Of a DNA stretch of 64,000 nt, positions 10,540-22,500 are shown piece after piece. The first letter of the stretch is position 1. Each line of letters starts with the position of its first letter. The stretch spans positions 17,896-81,895 of the forward strand of contig UZAN01039552.1 in NCBI GenBank assembly GCA_900618425.1. Direction: 5' to 3'. The position numbers and the translations under genes were made by a program. Source of the DNA: Echinostoma caproni (taxonomy: Eukaryota; Platyhelminthes; Trematoda; Plagiorchiida; Echinostomatidae). The notes under the pieces were generated by a model that ran no database searches, was not told the DNA's origin, and worked only from the letters and a program-made list of their open reading frames with translations.

Positions 10540-13500
10540 CATCTCATTTTCTGTATCCTTCCAGGCAACTTTTGTATGATCTCGGCATCCTTGTCGAAGG
10601 TTTATAGTACATTTCTATATTCAATAACCAAAAAAGAAAGTAAAAGCATTTGTCATTTATAATCACATGATGATTCTGGCCTGTGTCAATAGGATCATAC
10701 TCATCTGGATTAAATGAATTGTTGCACAAAATGTCATTATTTCCACTGGATGGTTTCGCGTTTACAAGTTGTGAAAGCATTCTGCAAAGTTTCACTTGTG
10801 ATAAACATTAGCACAATTGTCAGCTGGACGGAACTGAACATAATGGTATACTAGTTTGTCTCTCGGCCGAAACTTAAGTCGCTACTCTTCGGGTCGAAAT
10901 CCTTATTCCAGGGCGACACGGCTAAGAAAAACACATGTAGTAGCTGACGTTAGCAAGTTACTGTCTCCGCGAATAAAAAGCACATCAGATGCTGTACATT
11001 GGTGTTCATATGTAAACCGTAATCTGTGACAGCTAAATTGACAAAAACACAATTATTCCGTCAAGTCATTCAGACAATGATTTCAATCACATCCCTTTGA
11101 GGTTATGAGCTGTCATTTCCAGGGTTCAAGATTTAAGTTCCGATTGGAACAAGAGAATCCTATCAACCAGTCTTAGCCAGGTCTAAGTAGCTAACCAGAA
11201 ATCTTTACGGTGGTTGCACGGGTTTTTGTCTTAAATTAAATCCATATGAATCACTGGTGGAATAAACGGAGTCTAGAAAATATGAGAGCGCTTCGAGGAG
11301 AACAAATCCTGGGTGCTATAAATTAACATAGAATAAATGGTTAATAATGCGTTCAATGTTTCTAGTTGACAGGTTGTAGAATGTATAGAGATGATATTTT
11401 GTAATTGAGAAAAACGGATCAACATATCTTAGCGTAGCTTATTCAATTTTCATTCCAAATTCAACTTGCACCACAATGATCCTCGGTCATTCAACAAATA
11501 TTTGCTCTGCATGCTCTATTGATTTTGTGCACGTGATCTCATCGAACGGAAATCTTTTAGCGCCTGGATCCTTACAGAAAGCTATTTTGATTACACAGAG
11601 CTAAAACAATAACTGTAGTTGTATGTGCATCACTGAAGACACCTAAGAACGATAAAGCATCCTTTGAAGAAATAACTAGAGCTTTATATAGCGACTAGTA
11701 GTATAGGTCAATGCGAGATGCGGAATGAGCGCGGTGAAAGAACTATACCAAAACGGTTTGCATTATAGAATAGTGAACCGCTCAGTCATAGTATGAGGTA
11801 CAAATCTCAATGAGACAGTGAACAATTGACTTGTATTTTTGGGCAGCTTCAAAACGTACCGGTTCACAGAAAAATGTAAATATATCCTTTGGCCAGTTTA
11901 AGTCTGACCCCAAGGCATTCCGACTTGTGCTTGGAAACTGCAATACATTGGTATCATGTTCAGTGAATATGAGCATTTTGAACGGGATTCAATCATCCAA
12001 TGTTACCAAAACAACGATGCTCAATTACGCCAGTTACCAGAACCAGAAAAGTGTGGATGAGGTTCATATGTCTATTATTCTTTAGTCTGGAATCAGGACT
12101 CTTTGTTCATTCTCCCAGGTGAACTGTCGATGGATCACCTACTCGGTAATAACCCTGGTTGTTGGCTTGTCATCCTCTCCCTATGCTGGGGAAGCACATC
12201 CGCCACGTGAAGTCTGCAAGCAACAGCAGCCCAGTAGAAGCCGTTTAAGATAATTGGTCGTATGGCAGCATTTCACGCGATGCAAAAGAATGGGGAACCG
12301 CCAAAACCCCAGATACCCGGGTTATTATTGCGAATCATAAATAACCGTAAAGTTCGCCTAAAGCTGCACTTAAATTAAGTGAACGTTGGAGTAGAACTAG
12401 TGTACATTAGACTAGAAATCTTGAGAAAACTGCAGTTGATTCAAAGCTTATGTGCATTTAAAGCAATTATTTTGTGAATTCACACGCTCGGAGTTTGTCG
12501 TTTTTGAAGTTTACTCCAAGCGACAAAACGTTTTCCTTTCCGGTCCAGTGGGGTTAGTTAGTCGCATGCACTGATCGAAATTCTCATACCGGCCAACTGT
12601 GTGATACCTGCCGCGTAAAACGAACAGATTGTATGGTTTGGGTAAGCGGCTGTGCCTAAAGCTCAATCAAGAACCGCTGACCATTGGATCGATAACACAA
12701 TAGAATAATCACGACTTTAATGGGAATTTTCAAAATCTTGGCTACCGAAATGGAGCATTCCCGTGTATTACTAAATATTTCATGTAGCACTTTTTCGTGT
12801 TTTTCTGAAATTATTGCTTCTTTGAGGGCAGTTGAATTGTCTAAACATTCATACTAGGGTACATGTATCGAAAATTTATTTAGATCGTGGAATGGGAGTT
12901 ATAGGTGGGTTTGCCGATATTTTGAGGATATGGATATGAAATTCACTCGTTAGAAATTTCTTGAGTAAATTTCTCATTTAATGTAAAATTCAAGAAGATT
13001 TTAACTTTGATTATTTGTGGGAATAATGAATTGTAAATTACCGACTGAGGTTACGGACTCCTCCATCAAATCGGACACGGAAAATTGGATGAAAACAACG
13101 GAGCATTAAAAACAAATTCTGATGGAGGATAATGTGAATAATTTGAGATTGTACCAAAATTTTCCCCGTCACTTGATTTAAATGATAATCGGTGTGGTTC
13201 CATTTATGTATGTAACCGTGTATTGCTCTCTATGGTGATTCATACGTATTTGATCGATGTGTTTCCCCGTTGCTTGGACACGGTGGATACGGTTAGTCTC
13301 ATTGCACACTCTAACAACAACCGAGAGGAAGAAGAAGATATAAAGCTGTAGCGAACGAACGATATCACTTACAAGTTCATTCCATTGTTCTACAATAATC
13401 AATTCAACTTTTATTCAGATAAGTCCCATATTAGGACGGTGATGTTCCACATCGAGAATAGAAAAGCAGGAATGATTTTTAAGTGAGCTTTGGGTACCAG

Positions 13501-16500
13501 TATACCGTTAACTGTTATTTGTAACCCCTTTTCTGGAAGTCAAGTTATCGGATAAGTTGAAAGTTCAAACCGATTTCGTGATAGTAGTTTTAAGCAAAAT
13601 TATTTACCCCCAGGTTGAGTTGAAGCTTGAAATTCACTATGGATTAATTTGAGTGAATGTACATCTAGGCGGATCGTTGAGAGCTAAATCAGACCTGAAT
13701 GCTCTACTACATATGATTGTCCTGTTTTATTTCTTTGCTTCGTTTTACCACTTTTTTGTGTTGAATACAATTATTTATATAGCCAATCGAAATACGTTTC
13801 ACGTGACATTAAGAAAAGTGGAGTTTTTTAATATTGTGTATGGATGTATTCGAACAGCCTCCCAAGCGCCACCCTGATGATTTAAACCATTTTTTCACCA
13901 CCAATAACCTGATGTCTGACTTTAGTGTTTAATGACCAACTAAGCTAAAATGCCATTAAAATTATTTGTAGTTATTCAAGTATAAGGCATAAAGACATCA
14001 CTTATAGAAAAACAATGGTGATTCTATTTAAAATGATTACTTTTGTCTGCAAATAACCAATAAGTTGACACAAAGTAAATTTAGAATTGACCAAACCAGA
14101 CATTCAAGTAGCCGCTACCTTTGTTTCTTTGCTAATGAAATTCAGTTCAGCGATGATTTAAAATATCAAAACACTGTTGCAAAATCGTTTCAAGCAAAGT
14201 TTTCGCACAGGCTTTTTTGCAAGATCAACGTTATTATCTACAGTACCACAATAATCAGAAAATGACAAAAGCTATTCAGCATCAGGAGTGGTCAACACTG
14301 TTTACCAAAGAGCCGTTCGATTCTGTACACACCCGTTTCTCTCTGAGAGACAAATTATAACTGATACCCGGACACATGTAGTTTTCAGCTCAAAATTCTC
14401 TTCCGTTCGGTTTGGTGCCCTTGGTCACCATGTCACGGTCATACTCTGGAGCTCACAAGACAATCTGACAGTTGACAAGCGTTCCGATAAACCAACCACT
14501 TTACTGGACCCGTCAGAACGAATCAACCTGATGGACATTGGTTCAAGCAATTGGAGCTGGTGGTAACCGGTCATGGTTATGCGAACCTACAGCCTAGTGG
14601 ATCATAGGTGTTCCAGTTTCCGGATTGGGTTGTCACTTCATGTGGAAAGCATAAACGTGATGAGTAAACATAAGGGGATGGAGGAACTAAAACAACTCCC
14701 TGGAAAAAAACAGCCAAAATACGGAATGTCTCTTTGCATGATTGTTTCAATAGCGACGCTCATCAAAGACCGAGATAACAGCTATGAAACTGGACAATTA
14801 TTAGGTTACTACGAAGAAAGAACTAGAAATATGTCTAAGAGTAAGTTACGTTTGCACTGGCTTGGAGGTTCAGAATAAATTGAACTAGAACTGTAAACGA
14901 ATATTCTGTTTGCCATTTGCCATTCAGACTTCTTTAAATCAAACAAGCTTCTATTTCAGTCTACAAAGGAATTTATAAAACCTTTATTTGTCATCTGGGA
15001 TCCAGTGAGACAAAACTGGAATGCAAATGAATGAAAATAGGAAATGTTCTGTGACCGTTGATTTCCTTAAGAAAGTCATCTATGGAATTTCCCATTTTAA
15101 TAAAACCATAAGCTTAGATGAACTACAGTGGGGAATCACGGTAATCGTTTAAAAGGGAATATGAGTGACGCACAGATAATTCCTAATTAACTAGAGGTGT
15201 AGTGTCAGTGTGAATCCTGTTTGCAACCTTTCCACTAAGCTGATGTAATGATCATAATATGTGTTGTTGGGGGTGTCAACAGGAATGAATTTTGAATGAA
15301 TTTTTATGAATTTTTACAGGTAAACCCGTGCGTTGACGCTGGAAGTCCTTCTTAGGAAAACGCGGAAAGATAACGAGGGAGACGAACAGGGTAATGGGTA
15401 GAACACAGGTATGTTTACATAAACATTGAACGGACTGTCTAGTTTCAACTAGTGTCAGTTTACAAATTTTAAAGCACAGTCATTGTAATTTTGAATGCTC
15501 CGCTGAACGTGGTAGGGCCATAGTAAATTGGTATTTACGGTCGTGACAGGCAGGTTATTTATAAACGCATCGCTTGCGATGGAGGAAAGGGAACACGTCA
15601 ATCATTGGGGTACTGGGATGTTGAGGGGGAGACAGTGAAAACACAGTTATGACACTAAGTTGGAAGTCGAACTGAAGTGAGTGGATGTGCAAATAATAAA
15701 ATAATAAATAATAAAAGGTCTGCAGAAGGGAATTTATCCTATATGCAGATTGCATGACAGATCACTAGTCCATAAGCATCAGTGACGAGTTTAACCAGTC
15801 AAACCACTAAATGTGATTAAAATAACAAGAAAGAGTGGATAACTGAAGAAAGCTTGACTAATACAGAGTGAGGTTTGAAAGACTTTTATCAAATTTGGTA
15901 CGTTCAGTTACGTTGAAAGTAGTCTTTTAGCCATATATACAAGAAATATAGACAATGGGAAGACTCTGATTTTCTAAGATGTAGAGACTGAACTGCAAGT
16001 CAAAAAAGCAAGAAAATCATGACATTAAAAGGAACAAAAGCGAATGCATTCAGGGGATGCAGATTTAGCTTGTATATTAGTTGTAGTTGGTCGTCAGGAT
16101 GTGAAATGACAAATTATATGTAACTTAGAATATCCCCTTCCTTGGAATGATTAGCGGTAATTATCCGGGGACGCTTGGAAAAAATATAGCACAGAAAGAA
16201 AATATTGAATGTTGGTTGTATATTTTAAAAGGTCGGTAAGGGGGCGAAACTATTCTAAGCCAACCTCTGTCTTCTGTGAGCATGGGTTTAAATATGGAAA
16301 ATTCAAACAAATCTTCCCAGAAATATACATGTAAGTCAAACGTGAGTTTGCTAGAACAATTCCTACAAGGTCATTTTATAAAATGGACAGTTGGGTTATC
16401 CTACTTCAACACGATGGGAATAAACAAAAAAATCTTGTTTACGTGAAACAGCGGATTAACAGACGCTTGTCAATTTCATACAAAAATAGTTTCAGGTAAT

Positions 16501-19500
16501 TGATTAGAGGAACGCAGGATCGATTGATCCGAGAGCTGTCACCCCTTCTGAAAGCGGAAAACCAGAAACCGGAACATCTGTTTATAGGAAAACAGCAATC
16601 GGTTAGTGGAATGTGATCAATCGGGGACAAAACTCCGAAATAGATAGAAACGTCAAAACGATTTCTATAGAAAAGAAAGCTACCTGAGTGTGACAAAACG
16701 AAATACTCGATCTTTGGAAAGACCAAATGCAATAGTAGGGGAAGTTTGCTTATATAGGTGTGTGTGCTTATGGTTGCAGTTATTTATACAAAGAGGTCAC
16801 AGATTTGAAGAAGGTAACTGTGAGAGAACGCAAGTTTATTTCTTCCGTGGCTGAAAAATTCATCAATCCATAATGTGCAGTGTGATAGAGGACCGATTTA
16901 GCTCAGGTAAAACACATTATGATAAGTTTGTATTTTTTTTTTTTATAACTTTTTTGAGCTTCTACGCTTACTTGAGTAAAAAATTGACACTGATAATCAT
17001 ACCGAAAAAGTATACAGATTCAGAAAACATACCACATGAAAAGTTTCGTTAAAGCTCGGCTGATGTCCACAACTTCTGATGTAATTTGATAACAGTATTT
17101 TCATTATTGGTTAATGGTCTGGTTTAGTAGGGTACAGGGGAATAGATATAAAATTTAACACTGGAGAGTAGACGCTAGAAGGAGCAGCATGTGAACGGAA
17201 GGAGCGATTAGCATATTGATCAATGTGGAATAGATGCACAGGATCGTAAAGAATCCTATAGACAAAGTTGATACAATAGTTGATGTAACTATTATTAAGT
17301 TTAGTGATAAATCAAAAAAATTGAAATCAAGGATACATTGCTGATTACTACTAAACTGCGAAGAATCGTTTCGAAGATTAACGTTTCTTATTGGAAGCTT
17401 CTGACAGGACGATGATTTTGTGGCTTGGTAGTTCGGAGTTCGGACTAATGTAAATCATCTTGATTATCATTCATGAAGACAGTAAAGCAGTGGAAAAAAA
17501 TCTGAGAAAGTATTTCCTCAGAGTTAACCAATTGAAGGGCATTCAAATTTCGATCAAATATTCAGTTACAGTAACATCTTTAAGAGCTAGCCATTCAGTT
17601 GACATTCACCAAAGTCAGTAACCATCTATTCACGGATGCCGGCTGCTAACGCGAAGAAGTACAAAAATTGATTTGCATTAAATTTATTTCCTGACACCGG
17701 TTCAGAAATGTCATTATTTGATACACTTTTTTTAGCTCCGGTTGACATCTTGTCTGTCCTAAGACTATCCTTTATGAAGTAGTCTAAATTTGAGCGGACA
17801 GACTTTAGTATTGTTCTAATTTTAGTACAGGTTAGTCCTCTGAGATTGGTCAGAAACGATTTGGAGTGTTGTTCAATGGTCGTAAGTTTTGCGGTTGGTG
17901 TGCACCATCGGAAGAACATGGTGTATTTTATTACGTATAATTCCACTGGACTCCAGCTCGTTGGGAACGGTATGATCTCACTTATAACTTTATAGATCAT
18001 TTTGATTAGTTTCAGTTCAGTTATTATAACGTCACCATATATGTATTATTCGACACCCTGGTTTTCTCCAAATCTGTTCAAACCATTGTTTTGGACCTTC
18101 AAGCCTGGAACTGTGCATGGTTTTCACTCTACCAAAACAAACACTTCCATAATAGTATGCATTCAAATACTTGCCGCAAAAAGTAAGATTTATCGATTTC
18201 GAGGACGGTTGGTGATGTAACGATTCTATGAAACGCAAATCTAAGTAGAACTATCATAAGAACTCAGGTAGTGAATGTTTGGCTTAGCCCATTCGGTTTT
18301 TCACAGGCACCAGGCACTGTTGATGATGTTCGGTGTGGGATTCACACCTTGGGAGATCTTTAATTCCAGTCCAGTGCCCTTTGTCGATTGCCACAAAAAT
18401 TTACATCAGAATTCATCTACAAAAATCGCTAATACGTGGGCTAAAATATTTTAATATACTCTTATGGACACTCCGTATAGGTTATTTTGTTCTGGAACAC
18501 TGAGAAATTGTACTTAGAAAGGGGCACTCGATTGTCATTTGTTGGGCTCCTACGGTATATTCAATATCCCGAAATCTAACAACTTCTGCCTTCAACACAG
18601 AAACGCTGTGCAATTTCAGTCACATCTGAGCTGTTAGGCGGTAATAAAATACATTAGATATGACAACTTTTTACTCTGGTAACTATCACCATGTAGGGAA
18701 AGAATATAACAATATAACAACGTACAAATCATTTCTATGACAAACGTCAAATCAAACATGATAAGCAACTTATCTTGAAAAAATATGACTTTCTAACACT
18801 GCTAGAGAGCAAGGGTCAAAGAAAACATGCTTGAACAGTATACAATACTTAGCACTATTCTAGGTTCCATTGACCGGAGCCCAATGACAAGGTATTTGTT
18901 TCCTATTCAAATCATCAGGCGGAACGAATGCTTTCCGTTTGCAACCGGTTGAGTTAATTTTTTGGAAAGCAATACTAGCTTTCTCTGCCTGGTATTCTGA
19001 CACTCAAGGCCAGGCCCATTCAAATGGTGGTACAAAGGAATCGAATACATAGCAGTGGAAGAATCAGTTTGGAATGAGTGCTTATTGATCATGGTCATCG
19101 ACATTTCAGTATCGCATTAGAACCTGATGTGTATTTCTCAATCGTGGTTTCTGTCACTCAATCAATATGCTGAGGGCATTCCTCATATTTGTCAATATAT
19201 TAAAAACAAAGGTATGAAAAACATTTTCATTTGCATCTGGTTCCTAATTTCACGAAACAAAGGAAACAAGAAGAAGAAGCATCTGCAAAGAGCACTGTAT
19301 TGTCGAAACAACCGATCTCCTAAAATGAGCTAGGTAGAAATGACTATGTAAAATCCCCAGTGGAGTTGAATCGCTTAGCACTTTATTATTGATCAAATCG
19401 TTGAACACAAGATGTGCACAGAATTTATTTTACGAGCACGATCACTACAACAACCTACTGAGTTTTGTAGACAGAAAAGAATGAATTACCGTAACAATTT

Positions 19501-19779
19501 GTTTAGTGTGATCTGTGTTCAAAAAGCAAATGAGTTTTGTAAATCAGCGCCTGTTACCAGTGGCGAGTGAATATTGAACCTCTCAATACAATTGTCTGTA
19601 CAACTCAATAAGATTGCAAATTTAGTTTATCTGTCCCCTAACGGAATAGAATTGGATCAAACGGATAACAGTTTCAAGTCGAGTCATGTCAATACAGGCT
19701 TTATGCTCCAGAAGGGTGAAGTTTTGCAATTTTCACTACAATACAGTGTAGGTGAAAAAACGCCATATGTGTGGAAGGA
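10540..19779. other. Long stretch without recognised genes
   Basis: About 9 kb in which no gene, RNA or known transposon could be supported. GC-richer islands at about 12.1-12.33, 12.5-12.66 and 14.3-14.66 kb stand out and may be unrecognised repeats. A 12-base T run is at 16933-16944. A 124-codon minus-strand frame at 17626-18000 is listed separately. Other open frames (14288-14878 plus, 16439-16732 minus) have no family match. Confidence 0.45.
17626..18000 (-). CDS. Unassigned 124-codon open frame
   Basis: One of the longest uninterrupted frames in the window. The predicted protein has a hydrophobic N-terminal third with aromatic residues (around FPTSWSPVELYVIKYTMFF), then a polar lysine/serine-rich region, and a short hydrophobic C-terminus. 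I looked for reverse-transcriptase, integrase and endonuclease motifs and found none that hold up. No good splice sites or upstream continuation were seen. It could be an old exon, part of a retrotransposon tail, or a chance frame. Confidence 0.15.
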   Translation of the reverse strand: MIYKVISEIIPFPTSWSPVELYVIKYTMFFRWCTPTAKLTTIEQHSKSFLTNLRGLTCTKIRTILKSVRSNLDYFIKDSLRTDKMSTGAKKSVSNNDISEPVSGNKFNANQFLYFFALAAGIRE

Positions 19780-20765
19780 AGGAGGTGAACAAAAGCGACA
19801 GTACACTGCAAGCAGGAAGACATTTTCGACATGGCTATGTCTGGAAAGATTGTGGGATAGAATGCCGCCTACGTACTAAACAGAGTCAATTTCATGGATG
19901 TTGTGACTGTCAATGACGAGTTTGGGCAGATCTTTAAAGTGGTTTGATAATGGGAGTCAAATTGAAAGTGTAATGGAACATCAACACACTTGAAAGCATC
20001 AAGCATAGGAGATCGGGGAAGGGATAATTGAAAAAGGCCTTTTAGAATATCTTGACTTCGGTGGTAATGGGGCACCCAATCGCCACCAAGTCAGCATACA
20101 TGCAAGCAATGCAAGTGTTATAAGGCAAGTGGTAAATGCACTGGGAGAAAAGAATGCAGACAAAAGCTTGCCATTAAAGATACCAGAATAAACGTGAGAA
20201 GGGGACAAAGTTTCATTATTGCATGGGATAAATGTCGTCCCAAAAGAGAAATAGATTACAACAAGGTTTAAAATGTCGCATCCTAAGATGCAGTCAGTAG
20301 AACTCGAAATAAAAATATGACGGTTAGGCGATGGCACAATCAACGAAAATAAGGGGAATTTTTACGGCACTTCTATCTAAAACTGAAGCTCCAGGATGTT
20401 TAAACATATGTGACAGTGTCAGCACTCGAAATGGAATGGTTGTAAGCAAACTGAAGAGGATCGAGAACATCAGGGAGGTTAGTCGTCCGGTTCAACAGCA
20501 CTCTTTCAAAGACGTTCTACAGCACTGAAGTACAAGCAACGGAGCGATACCTTGAAGAGCTCTACTTGGTAATGAATCTTATCAGAAAAGACCTCCAGCA
20601 TTCCGAAATTGTTCCGGAGAACATACAGAAATTGAATAACTCGGTAAAAAATAATGCACGGTGTTCGTCACAGATTTTCAATAAAATGGGGTCTACGAGT
20701 CAAGACCATGGGGCTTGTTTGACTTAATTTGCCTCAAGACTTTGCAAACTACGTTCAAAGAAAAA
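19780..20765 (-). mobile_element. 5'-truncated, degenerate non-LTR retrotransposon (copy B), reverse-transcriptase region
   Basis: The minus strand encodes, in broken frames, the reverse transcriptase of the same LINE family as the copy at 50.3-52.6 kb. Matching blocks, in order: LRQIKSNKPHGLDS (about 20745-20700; the other copy has LQSFKSNKTHEPDS), a block with FTELFNFCMFSGTISECWRS (other copy ISEFFNLSMQFGSIPDCWRA), DVLDPLQFAYNHSISSADTV, the palm with YADL (about 20110-20080), KCVDVP (about 19990), then YVGGILSHNLSRHSHVEN (about 19855-19805; other copy YLGVTLSRNLSWSKHVEN). The catalytic Y-A-D-D has lost its second aspartate through a missing codon. No endonuclease domain was found above 20765, as expected for 5' truncation. 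Confidence 0.78.
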
Positions 20766-22159
20766 GAACTGGTTTTCAATGAAATCGAATGATGATGGTA
20801 GAGAACCAGATAAAACAAAAAAATGATTGTCTCAGTTCTTCCTATTCAGGAAGGTTTATTGTCGGGAGATAAAGCATCTCATTCCATGATAATAGGTCAA
20901 TTTCCAGCTTTATTTTTATTGTTGTTTGAGCCTGAGCATGTGAGCATTCGTTCTGGAGAATACGCACAGCACAATGGTGGTTTGATTCGAGAAAAATGTT
21001 TCAGGTATCAATTGAAAAAGTCCTTTTTCGCATCATTCTGTGCGGTTTCATGTTCAGCAATTACCTTATTTGCAAAAAAGACTTCTGTTCCTACAAAACT
21101 TCAATCGCCCTTTTAATAAAGAGCCATTATTTTTGTCAAGCAAAGGGAACAACCTGAAACACTGAGGTGTAGTAGATTTGCCAGTGTAGCATTCCCAAAT
21201 TCAGGTCAACCACCTCCATCCAGGTTATGTCCTCACAAGCATGCGCGCGGGCGTGCGCGCCGACACATCGTTCCTTGCTGCTAATCCCGTAAACCGGATC
21301 GTCAGCCTTGGTGACACGTGTTTCGTATTTCCAGTATCTGGTTTTGCACCAAAAAAGGAAGCAACTCCCATCATACCCCCACCCTCATTGACTGTCTTCG
21401 TGTCTAATTTATTATGAACCACTTGAATTATTCATATTCGGCATGAGATTTTATCGTGAAATGAAACTTTCGCTTGCAGATGATAGAGGATATCCGGGTA
21501 GAAGCGGAGTTGGTTACATTTCCTTTATTCTCCCTGGTTTTTGGATTATAGATACCAAAATGCTCTGCTAACCAGGAAACCTCTGTAGCAATCTAGTCTC
21601 AGACTTTTGACTGTTACAGCTCAAAATAAATTTTCTTCGCTTTTTGGAAAGGAGTTTTATGCCAGTCTGCTTAATTTTTTGTCCAATAAAAATAGGTTCG
21701 ATACCAGATTGATTTATTGAGGGCTAACACGGAGTTCACATTTCCCCGCATACGCCAACAATGTCGCGAGACACACTTTCTGAAGCCCAGTTTCACAATA
21801 AACCGGAAAATTTTTCATCAATTTTTTAATTTTCTTTTACAGTGATATTGATTGTTAGATCTCAATAGTCGGAATATTATTTCTACGAAAAGCACATTCG
21901 TGTGCTCAGATTTGATTGATGACTATGTTAGCTCCATTATGCTCTGTGAATTTGGCAAGTAGCGACTGGTTAATTACGCGAAATATATATATCTTGAGAA
22001 GGAGAAGGTGAGACCTGAGTGATATCATTTATTGTGACGTTTTGATCCAGACTAGGACTCCTTGTTAAACGATAATGTGAGTGAATTGGGTCTGCTTTTT
22101 CCTCGCGCTATTGTTTGTGTCACGTCCCTCATTGGTTGTACGGCCGCTGCTTAATGTTT
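20766..22159. other. Non-coding stretch
   Basis: No recognised gene. A CpG-rich alternating purine-pyrimidine tract lies at 21239-21260, within a locally GC-rich patch (about 21200-21400). A single ambiguous base (n) is just outside, at 22164. Confidence 0.45.
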
Positions 22160-22500
22160 ATTGNTCGCCATGTTGATGGAATAAGTTGGTCGAATGCAGC
22201 GCTTCAAGGGTCAGACGCTCCCTCTTCCTCCTTGCCCTTGCCACCACTTTTGCGTCATCGATTCTGACCTCGTGACCTGTTGTTAAGCCTTGATTCCCAG
22301 TGTGACTTTAGGTTAGCGCATTGTAGTACAAGTGTGTGTTCTTGTAGGCGAGCGCACGGTCATTTGTCGTTTCCCATACGTAATGTTGATCTCTGTCTAG
22401 GTACGGAATTGGGTGCATCACCACTGATTGGTCGTATAGTTCTTCGTGGGCCTTGCCGGCAAGATCCGCAGGCGTCATCAGTATGCTAACAATAATTTCT
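22160..22500 (-). pseudogene. GIY-YIG endonuclease end of a second Penelope-like element
   Basis: Minus-strand translation gives IPYLDRDQHYVWET (22411-22368), matching the nuclease core I-P-C-x-D-C-x-x-x-Y-V-G-E-T with both cysteines and the core glycine changed. It continues NDRALA, then after a frameshift ARLQEHTLVLQCANLKS (about 22354-22304), and after another break TTGHEVRIDDAKVVARARR (about 22290-22235) and KRERLTLEALHS (about 22234-22195). R-L-x-E-H, G-H, and the A-x-V-V-A-R-A / R-L-x-L-E-A-x-x-S tail are hallmarks of the Penelope-like GIY-YIG domain. Expected function: single-strand nicking for target-primed reverse transcription; this copy is dead. No reverse-transcriptase part was seen upstream. 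The segment is clearly more GC-rich than its surroundings. Confidence 0.75.

Noticed and set aside
10315..10542. Glycine/cysteine-rich minus-strand frame starting MLGCGGG
   Set aside because: It is the antisense of the CCG microsatellite at the end of a SINE head; nothing indicates translation.
18001..18240. Continuation of a reverse transcriptase upstream of the frame at 17626-18000
   Set aside because: Tried against LINE, RTE and Penelope-like blocks in all minus-strand frames; no ordered motifs were found.
19999..20343. Possible retroviral-type protease (ILGCDIL and a G-A-S block) of an LTR retrotransposon
   Set aside because: The surrounding frames align block for block with the reverse transcriptase of the non-LTR copy at 50-52 kb, including the Y-A-D motif, so the protease reading is a frame coincidence.
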